Assembly: GCA_937901455.1 (NCBI GenBank)
Contig: CALDIA010000064.1
Span: 1-34,128, forward strand
Source of the DNA: an uncultured Bacteroidales bacterium
GTDB lineage: Bacteria > Bacteroidota > Bacteroidia > Bacteroidales > WCHB1-69
Direction: 5' to 3'
DNA: 34,128 nt
Shown here: positions 30,101 through 34,128 of the stretch, piece after piece
Numbering within the stretch: position 1 is the stretch's first letter
How the letters are laid out: each line of letters begins with the position of its first letter
Notes under the pieces: model-generated
The model's input: only the letters and a program-made list of their open reading frames with translations
What the model was told of the DNA's origin: nothing
Database searches by the model: none
Position numbers and translations under genes: made by a program

Positions 30101-33100
30101 GCATTACCAGTTGCGATAGCTTGCTCATTGTTACCGTCTTGAGGATTGACAAAAGGAGTCTCATCATCCACAGAGAAGTTGTAAACTCTCCAGTCGTAGA
30201 GGTAGTTGCTTGAAACCATAGCGGTATCATTAATATTAGCCACTAAGGTTACAACGCTATCTTGACATACAATAGGATCGCCCATAATCTCAACGGTAGG
30301 ATTGTGAAGTACAGTTACAATAGCAACATCGTCTGAAGCGGTAGCAGCAGAAGGACATCCATCAGGAGTAACGGCTTTTACAGAATATTCATAAACACCA
30401 GCAGCAGGACTCAAAGTAATCACATTGAGGTTCTGGCCAGGAATTTCAATGCCATTCTGGTACCAAATATAAGTGTAATTAGCGTCATCTGTTGTTTCAT
30501 CACCTTCTTCAGTCTCATCACCTTCATCTGTCTCAGAAGGAGCAATTTCAGCGGTCAAAGTGACTTGAGAGCCTTCACAGATGACTTCAGTACCACTGGT
30601 AACGGTTACAGCAGGAGCATCAGGTGTTCCGAGAACAACGATTGTAACGGTGTCAGTTCTCTCGCAAGTAATATCATCAGAAACGGTAGAAGTTGAGGTT
30701 ACCACATAAGCAGTAGTAGTGGTCGGAGCAACATTCACAGTGCTACCATACATAACCGTTCCATCAACATTCCATTTATAGGTAATATTACCAGTCCAAT
30801 CGTGAGCCTCAGCCATCAATGTGGCAGATCCGCCGGCACAGATAGAAGTCTCAGAAGCGGAGATTGTAACATTAGCACCAATGGTAGTTACTGTGAAAGG
30901 ATCGGAAACGGCAATACAACCACTCTCAGATGTAGCAGTCACGGTATAAACACCACCAACGGTAACAATGAGTTCTTCACCCTCGGTAGCATCCTCATCA
31001 CTCCAAGTAAGTGTGTACTCAACTTCCTCGTCTGTGGCTGCAACCGCAGCAGTCAAAGTTGTTTCAGCACCTTGACAAACCACATTGGCACCCGTGATTG
31101 TAACAGCGAGAGGAGCAGCCTCAACAGTAATCTCTTGAATCACGGAAAGTTCAGAAGGACACCCTTGAGCGCTCATAGCGCGAACGGCAAATTGATGAAT
31201 ACCTGCCTCAGTCAAGGTCATGCTCAACGTCTCCAAGTTCTCACCATTAATCACCACGCCATTATGATACCAAATGTAGGAAGAAGGAGTAACCTCGGTC
31301 TCAATCACGTCGGTATCAGTCTCACCATCACCATCAGTCTCAGCATCACCATCAGTCTCAGCATCACCATCAGTCTCACCATCACCATCAGTTTCAGCTT
31401 CGCTGGAAGCAACGGTCAGGGTAACCATCGTACCCACGCAAACTGTCTCCTCTCCCTCATAGGTGATCTCAGGAGCAGTTGCTGGAGTATGTACATTTAT
31501 GATGATAGCATCTTCTAATTCACAAGCATTGCCATTGGAACTAGAAAGAGTAGTAGTGACGATATATTCAGTAGTCTCTTCCGGGTATACCGTAATGGTA
31601 GAACCAGTAGATTCATTGTCGTCGTTCCATGCATAAGCAACATTGCCAGTCCAGCCGTCAGCATTAGCATTCAAAACTACTGCCTGGCCAGCGCACACAT
31701 CGGTAGCGGAAGCAGCCAACTGCACATCAGCACCAAAAGCCCAAACTGTGAACTCGGTAGCTACAGCCTGACAATCGCCAATAGTTGCGGTAACAGTGTA
31801 AACACCAGCAGGAACTTGAACAGACTCTGTTTCTTCATCACCATTACTCCAAGTATAACTAACATCTTCAAGATCAGCAGGCAATACTGATGCGGTCAAA
31901 ACAGCGTTATCTCCTTCGCAAATCACATTGTTGCCACTGATTTGGACCAATGTCGGAGCAGCATTAACGGTTAATGTCCAATCATCAGAAACCTCTGAAG
32001 CACAACCATTAGCATTAACAGCAACTGCATTAATCGTGAAGGTACCAGCATGGAAGAAGTTCAAAGTAATTGTAGAAAGCGACTCATTCGGAATCTGAAT
32101 ACCATTCAAATACCAAGTATAAGTCATACCAGTTTCAGGTTCATCTATTTCAAAAGTAGCTTGAGCATTCTCACATATCACATCATCACCTTTTACCTCA
32201 GGAGCTTCAGGAGCTTCGTAAACGACAACATTGATTTGCCTTTCAACTATACAATTCTCGTCATTATTCAAGGTAGCGGTAACAGTATAGGTAACAGTAT
32301 TACCCTCGGCAGGAAGTTCAGGGGTCACTTCAATGGTAGGAGTAGTAGCACCAGTGCTCCATTCGTAAGTAACACTGCCGTTCCATCCATCTGTGTTGGC
32401 GTTGAGCAGAACAGACTGACCTTCACAAACAGACATTTCCGAAGCAGTAATCTGCACATCGGTACCGAAAGCAGTCACGATAAAAGGATCTGCCATGATA
32501 GAACATCCAGATTCTGTATTGGTAACTAAGACACTGTGAACACCAGCAAGCAAATTATGCGCGGTTTGTGTGGTCTCATTTGTCTCTTCACCATTAAATA
32601 ACCACTGGAAAGAATATTCAATATCTTCACTTGGAATCACATTGGCGGTAGCGGTAGCAGTGGTACCGTTGCAGATAGCGTTCTGTCCAGTAATCACAAC
32701 AGAAGGAGTGGCCATTACTGTTACAGTAGCTTTAGCGGTATCAGCAGCACAAGTGTAGGTAGCCACTACAGAAACATTGTGCACGCCTTCGCCAGTGATA
32801 TTGACAGCATAGGTAGTACCCTCTACACCTTCGATCAGGTTACCGTCCATGTACCAAGCGTAGGTCACTTGTTCAGCTGAAGTGTTGTTGTCCGTCAAGG
32901 TGAAGTTCACCATAGCACCTTCGCAAACTGTAGAAGTTTCAGGTGTCAAGGTGTTTTCAGAGATTTCTTCTTCAATTGATTCTACTGTGAAATCGGTAGT
33001 GTCCGAATGGCAAGCATAGTCTTGGAAAAGAGCCAAAACGGAATAATCACCAGATAAAAAGAGATGTGTGTTGACAAATGTGGTATCAGCTTCATCGCCA

Positions 33101-33648
33101 TGGAACCAAATCCACATATAAGGCTGCTCATTGCCAGCAGCGTAAGCGGCAACGGAGACCATCACTTCTTGACCTTCGCAAGCTGCAGGAGCATCTACTA
33201 CAAGCACAGGTGTTTGTGATACGGTGAAGTAGTGCACAGCAGAGTAAGTCTCGGCACAAGCGTCACCCCACACATAGACATCGAAGTCGTATGCCAATGT
33301 ATCCTCCGACAGACTAGGCAAGTCGGAAACATTGAATGAGTAGCTTTGTGCATTGGCGTTGGGGATAGGTTCACCATTCAGTCTCCACTGATAGTTCAGA
33401 CCATCACCACCTCCGGTAACGAATGCCGTAAGCGTGACTATGTCAGTCTCACAGGCATGCGTTGGACCCACGACGAGCACGTTGACGACGTTCGTCGCTT
33501 CAACATCCGTGAAAAACGAATGAGATCCTTGGGAGATCCAACTTGGCAGCTTGAAGCCCAAGTTTTTGAAATGGGCCGCTTCACTGCGCGCTTGACTAGT
33601 CCCGATAAGCAGGACAGTCATGAGCAGAAAAATCATAAATTTTTTCAT
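20869..33648 (-). CDS. Giant T9SS surface protein of about 44 tandem Ig-like modules, type A sorting domain
   Basis: 4259 codons without interruption. Residues 1-20 form a signal peptide. I count 42 Ig-like modules of roughly 75-110 residues by the recurring opening (I/V)C(E/D/x)G....(L)TA, a central Y.WY.NG or Y.W strand and a closing GC; two more divergent modules follow. The two cysteines per module suggest one disulfide across each sandwich. Modules 4-33 are ordered as ten three-module superrepeats. Near residues 750-785 and 1037-1054 acidic six-residue repeats are inserted. Before the end is a domain often seen in Bacteroidales secreted proteins (VGYQWYRNGILIPGA). The last about 80 residues (IRAYPVPARVDQQ ... 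KTVKFVIVK) are a T9SS type A sorting domain, so the protein should be exported and attached to the surface. It probably forms a long flexible or stiff fibre used for adhesion; the ligand is unknown. The OmpA-like gene follows in the same direction. Confidence 0.93.
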   Translation of the reverse strand: MKKFMIFLLMTVLLIGTSQARSEAAHFKNLGFKLPSWISQGSHSFFTDVEATNVVNVLVVGPTHACETDIVTLTAFVTGGGDGLNYQWRLNGEPIPNANAQSYSFNVSDLPSLSEDTLAYDFDVYVWGDACAETYSAVHYFTVSQTPVLVVDAPAACEGQEVMVSVAAYAAGNEQPYMWIWFHGDEADTTFVNTHLFLSGDYSVLALFQDYACHSDTTDFTVESIEEEISENTLTPETSTVCEGAMVNFTLTDNNTSAEQVTYAWYMDGNLIEGVEGTTYAVNITGEGVHNVSVVATYTCAADTAKATVTVMATPSVVITGQNAICNGTTATATANVIPSEDIEYSFQWLFNGEETNETTQTAHNLLAGVHSVLVTNTESGCSIMADPFIVTAFGTDVQITASEMSVCEGQSVLLNANTDGWNGSVTYEWSTGATTPTIEVTPELPAEGNTVTYTVTATLNNDENCIVERQINVVVYEAPEAPEVKGDDVICENAQATFEIDEPETGMTYTWYLNGIQIPNESLSTITLNFFHAGTFTINAVAVNANGCASEVSDDWTLTVNAAPTLVQISGNNVICEGDNAVLTASVLPADLEDVSYTWSNGDEETESVQVPAGVYTVTATIGDCQAVATEFTVWAFGADVQLAASATDVCAGQAVVLNANADGWTGNVAYAWNDDNESTGSTITVYPEETTEYIVTTTLSSSNGNACELEDAIIINVHTPATAPEITYEGEETVCVGTMVTLTVASSEAETDGDGETDGDAETDGDAETDGDGETDTDVIETEVTPSSYIWYHNGVVINGENLETLSMTLTEAGIHQFAVRAMSAQGCPSELSVIQEITVEAAPLAVTITGANVVCQGAETTLTAAVAATDEEVEYTLTWSDEDATEGEELIVTVGGVYTVTATSESGCIAVSDPFTVTTIGANVTISASETSICAGGSATLMAEAHDWTGNITYKWNVDGTVMYGSTVNVAPTTTTAYVVTSTSTVSDDITCERTDTVTIVVLGTPDAPAVTVTSGTEVICEGSQVTLTAEIAPSETDEGDETEEGDETTDDANYTYIWYQNGIEIPGQNLNVITLSPAAGVYEYSVKAVTPDGCPSAATASDDVAIVTVLHNPTVEIMGDPIVCQDSVVTLVANINDTAMVSSNYLYDWRVYNFSVDDETPFVNPQDGNNEQAIATGNAATFTTENLTPQDNPYIITVNTTNEQGCVAQSQPFYLYIGEAPTVAVTVDFDTICANGLVTATAHLGDYNMDHIVYQWYTIIGQDTTAIPYGTSPVVSVNVTESTTLYVEVTQTTTQCTASGSADVEVINAPQVNNILVINDGHLAQNVCEGAEVFVTAYLVDEDGNQYVDSSLTYVWYENGFLMPLVDGPSFNKQLTIVDEDAAHYVYQAFINYGMPGCEAIPVASDTIFVKRNPIVIIDGVHHICFQGVHSPNVHLTAWVDGETDLDATYNWYKNGMLTHNDLTFLNLYNEMLEPSYQDPYTFMVEVINGDGCSSFSDPFVVNIHDIPYVNITASETEICQGGEVLLRANLNDYNETELTFQWYENELNVNHILPGYTHEFQTFQPTETTNYIVEVIHLLNDNTNEYSICAAYDTITVNVNAIPVIDTIVTTLADGNEVCEGVQYTLTAQISGGVTGGEVYTWYRNGELVPDVHSASITESPVAVDGDVTVYTYTVSVKQDAAGCESEIYAQPVNVTINPNPTLAIETDPIVCVSSENNITLIAHVDPTPATPFTYTWYEDNAVIASNATDTLTITRPYRDYPYNFSVSTVNAYGCNVSASTQVYVNDNPVVNITVTETEICEGGEITLTANLNDWNADQLVYSWYDNGTAINGATALTYTVVPTVGEHVYTFQVDQLTSGCSATSNEITVNVNEDPVIESITTDLTDGNVLCEGAQFTLTANVSGGVTGGETYTWYRNNEVIEGANQASITESPVTVDGDVTVYNYTVAVSQDAAGCGSVVFSTPVTITINPNPTLAIETDPIVCVASENNITLIAHVDPTPATPFTYTWYEDNAIIADEASETLTITRPYRDYPYNFSVAIVNEYGCNATTATSVYVNDNPVVNITATETEICDGGEITLTANLNDWNADQLVYQWYDGDNAIAGATSLTYTVVPSQGAHAYSLNVEQLTSGCTATSNVVNVNVNADPVIANVTLSSYAACQGAQVTVTANVEPYDSQLGDAVYTWYRNGVLISGATGQTLYDSPVTVDNNTQQFIYTAVVTLTASGCQSAPVASDALTIYPNPTVQITGDQHVCVTTPVVLVANVDTIGTNVGLLHYTWYESGQIRDNMAYNLGDNQFYSEYFYARTEPYRFTVNVERDGVPAGCASMSQEFLVWVYEQPVVNITATETEICTNGEVTLTANLNDPNASNITYQWYEVREQQDSLAIGYTENGDYIWYVQTSTYHYNIPGATSATYTTTYDHTATMGVFVQQTPSQCYDSDEILITVNPIPVVSDITVNGEHAITVCDGAQVTVSASVIPENAEGAVYTWFRNGELIPGANQATFSENVYTTPNHITTNIYTAVVTLPASGCVSLVSEVYGIVTVNPAPTTVTISGHNIICEGDQTVLTAYSDVEGTFTWSNGSHENQITVPAGIYTVTMTTAEGCEMTSEPFEVHSFGTDLFVTASATSICQGEHTTLYANQDGWEGNVSYLWDAQAGNSVSTTVDVQPEVTTTYHVTATVTSTNGLIGSCSAEGEITIIVHELPAQVEVTLNEDSICEGEQITLHASGNAYAYIWYQNGIVIPGENQADLIINLNEEGTYVFAAKAINEEGCVSAEASEPVAVTVSAAPESVTISGQLAICDGGSTTLYANITPNVPAIYTWYYNNEIIPHYNQNYLVVTEAGSYRVEATTNGCTTSSEAVVVTVEQAPQLQLTATETTICQNGTTVITAEATGWNSQNVIYTWSNGYVGSAYTFTPTIPGDYTFIVTASQATSGCVAVDTITISVIATPETPVIVYNYSQICDGGQVVMTVDNNYATYGTPVYTWYRNGQVIPGATMATLADSPVTVDGDLTTYTYNVSVQFAASGCGSAISNGAVVTVIPTPVVAVSVTGNTTICEGGATTLHANVTPAGVDYGYQWYVNNVLIDGATNASLTVAPLANENAYNYTVVVTAAPGCNVTSDVTAITVVTDPVVVASVDNAITCFGGTATFSAVVDGGVANINGLNGYSFAWYSNFSSTEPIATTPTYTTTGNETPDAYSYWVVVTSPYGCQTTSNVVNYTVVADPSVSIAVAQGYPTTVCDGGVTTLIANVIGGYGTPSYQWYKNGLPLYGETNPTLVTNPIYYNETADYTVVVSQTGIGCEAVADAFNVDVVPSYTVDVTGYDNVCVGGTVTMTAQVNGMIPGDVLTYQWYTINNGTQTAIYGANAPQFTTSPLLIAGAYEYFVVVTSSISGCSVTQSYSVNANVVADPTVQIVANGSAVICDGGNITLNAIVNGGVNDGNYIYTWNWFGASNGTAITNDPTYVPQLSANDPANPYYFTVSIARPDNSGCASTSDAFQVNVLAAPSVQITADHAYVCAGGEVTFTANVAESGSTYNYVWTINGVTQATNSNTITTSLPAAGTITASVVVSNTNSSVSCSSVATLAVPVQVVADPVVTIAANHTTMCAGGTTTLSVQNLTIDSNIPANFSYQWAVNGHDIVGANNSTFVQALTTAGTYVYTLKVTQDDNLGCASAFSAPVTVQVAEQPSVALNSDYGLDICEGGSITLTGEVTNFGNTVGGVLNNSIYGPMTFNWLSNGISTTVNTGITTAQNQITDTLNTVGSYDYQVVVTPSGYACQPAVSNVYTVHVNAAPSWTDIHVLYPDVCVNSVVYLEAGVQGGVADHMGNTNGQIQWTVTYNGITSNVSGGVGGNSYDLPTVAGDYIYTPTWIGNIGSGCEFNNTAEAQTFVTVHDLPTASFDSDSYGQTICGNVSDASAELVIHFTGTAPFTFQLQDLETGVILPAQVSGSNTYVVHVAPGHTTQYRIIMVSDQYCENGMLDNASSIITVFVNDIEFDQTTFISGCDDNGMVTINFNMVSGTPNSNFVATYPTLGLSYTGTINNNTATFPAPETPGDYPVVFSVEGCNYDIIVRVLVGDYSFGGELPIMDQRWHDVVVVNNNPETNGGHTFVGYQWYRNGILIPGAIYSNYQEIGGLNGFYSVELIEQGEDGSMITYMTCATYFSSASTIRAYPVPARVDQQITIELDLSAEQLNGAVLDIYNVTGSLISHVSNLEPVTKISGFHAQGTYFGRILTGTNEIKTVKFVIVK
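27189..28826 (-). repeat. Two adjacent copies of an 819-bp unit inside the giant gene
   Basis: Copies at 28008-28826 and 27189-28007. Three separate anchor sequences in the DNA are offset by exactly 819 bases: TAAGGACGAG at 28361 and 27542, TTGCCAAAG at 28521 and 27702, CATTACCATC at 28785 and 27966. The unit equals 273 codons, three modules. The central module differs at only about 14 of 88 residues between copies, against far lower similarity with the other superrepeats, so this is the latest visible duplication. Confidence 0.9.
30490..30535 (-). repeat. Degenerate 18-bp acidic repeat in the next superrepeat
   Basis: About two and a half imperfect 18-bp units code for SETDEGDETEEGDETTDD. 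It occupies the same place (before YTYIWYQNG) in the third module of superrepeat 3 as the better-preserved repeat does in superrepeat 2. Confidence 0.75.
31316..31397 (-). repeat. 18-bp tandem repeat coding for acidic TDGD[G/A]E units
   Basis: Four 18-bp units (31316-31333, 31334-31351, 31352-31369, 31370-31387) differ from one another at only one position; a partial fifth runs to about 31397. On the minus strand they code for six-residue units T-D-G-D-[G/A]-E. They lie within the third module of superrepeat 2, just before its YIWYHNG strand. An exact repeat of this size is prone to length change by slippage, always in frame. Confidence 0.92.
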
Positions 33649-34128
33649 CGTTTTGAATTTAATTATTACTATTGTTTATTTATTATTTTTATTATTTCTC
33701 ATACCAAATAGATGGCACTCGTTTCTGGTGCTAAGCATCAGAGCACTGCCAGGTAGTCTTGTCAAACGTATCGCATTGTTTATTAGACTTTTTATCATAG
33801 TATAATTCTATTTATAATCAACTTGCAAAAATACATTTTTTTTTAGACCATACAACATATACGATGTTTTTTTTTTTTTTGTTACATAATATTTGATAAT
33901 AATCTGTATATTAGGATTTTAATAGCTATGGAACATATGGAAAAACATCATTTTGAGCATATAAATATGAGAAAAAAATGAGTTTTGGCGACTAATTAGT
34001 GCGTCCTAATTGGTGGAAATGCTACTATAGAGCGATATTTTGAAGCATAGTGCCAGGCAGTACCATGCAATCATCCCAACACGATCCTTCGGTTCAAAAA
34101 GTATGCCTCAGAATCAATACATATATAT
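33649..34128. other. AT-rich upstream region of the giant gene, no gene seen
   Basis: 480 bp without a supportable coding region. It holds the candidate promoter at 33826-33856, a predicted leader of about 170 nt, and a run of 14 T at 33867-33880 (A-tract on the coding strand, just upstream of the promoter). From about 33900 to the right edge I see nothing assignable. Confidence 0.6.
33825..33856 (-). promoter_or_regulatory. Candidate Bacteroidota promoter for the giant gene operon
   Basis: On the minus strand GTTG (33856-33853), 19 nt, then TATTTTTGC (33833-33825) fit TTTG/N19-21/TAnnTTTG with one mismatch in the -33 box. The A-tract at 33880-33867 lies just upstream and could act like an UP element. 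The predicted leader is about 170 nt, the longest of the units here, which leaves room for post-transcriptional control. Confidence 0.5.

Larger units (their letters stand above)
24501..32715 (-). repeat. Ten in-register copies of a three-module (about 820-bp) Ig superrepeat
   Basis: Approximate starts (minus strand, N- to C-terminal): 32715, 31963, 31120, 30306, 29401, 28545, 27726, 26908, 25990, 25264, ending near 24501. Each copy has module 1 (ISG.N.IC or I.GDPIVC), module 2 (TASET.IC.G ... DWN) and module 3 (VCEG ... Y.WY.NG..I.G). Copies 1-3 and 9-10 share one subtype (module 1 ending FG.DV; module 2 GW.GNV.Y.W). Copies 4-8 share another (NP module 1; LNDWNADQLVY module 2; SPV.VDGD module 3). 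Boundaries were set by eye and may shift by about 20 bases. Confidence 0.85.

Noticed and set aside
31316..31397. 18-bp tandem repeat considered as a CRISPR-like array
   Set aside because: The units are directly adjacent without spacers and are in-frame coding sequence.
33731..34065. Similar short sequences (CACTGCCAGGTAGT and AGTGCCAGGCAGT) on either side of the giant-gene promoter
   Set aside because: Similarity is short and imperfect, with no flanking structure or mobile gene, so chance is not excluded.

Overview
The window looks like chromosomal DNA of a Bacteroidota bacterium, probably order Bacteroidales. Three things support this. Secreted proteins end in type IX secretion (T9SS) sorting domains, one type A and one type B (gliding-motility-associated C-terminal). 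Promoter-like elements follow the Bacteroidota pattern (TTTG, about 20 nt, TAnnTTTG) rather than sigma-70. The gene set (Bacteroidota-type LptD, DUF3857/transglutaminase proteins, OmpA-like barrel, long PKD/Ig surface proteins) is typical of that phylum. I saw no tRNA, rRNA, CRISPR array, transposase or phage gene.

Layout. (1) 1-2689, minus: a small lipoprotein gene, then 2 bp later a secreted subtilisin-type protease whose 3' end is off the window. (2) 2806-3978, minus: an N-acetylmuramoyl-L-alanine amidase, divergent from (3) 4056-12340, plus: a tight four-gene run of lptD, two DUF3857/transglutaminase-fold proteins (the second with its whole catalytic triad substituted) and a eukaryotic-type glycogen branching enzyme. 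(4) 12361-15307, minus: a U32 protein and, overlapping it by 8 bp upstream, a membrane-anchored protein of unknown function. (5) 15404-19150, minus: a 1248-residue T9SS type B cargo protein with a propeller-like repeat region and PKD domains. (6) 19265-33648, minus: a 12.8-kb gene for a 4259-residue surface protein of about 44 Ig-like modules, followed by an OmpA-family outer-membrane barrel gene and a clear intrinsic terminator.

Together the genes concern the cell envelope: LPS assembly, peptidoglycan cleavage, an OmpA-type anchor, and several proteins for export to or beyond the surface. The most remarkable object is the giant protein. Thirty of its Ig-like modules form ten in-register copies of a three-module superrepeat, with a central block of one subtype expanded between flanks of another, a recent-looking 819-bp duplication, and acidic six-residue repeats inserted at the same place in two equivalent modules. 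It and the following OmpA-like gene are the best candidate for an undescribed surface-fibre/anchor system.

Six inferred transcription units each have the nine-base element TAT[T/C]TTTGC upstream of the first gene, which fits a shared housekeeping promoter. All calls come from reading the sequence; no database search was run.
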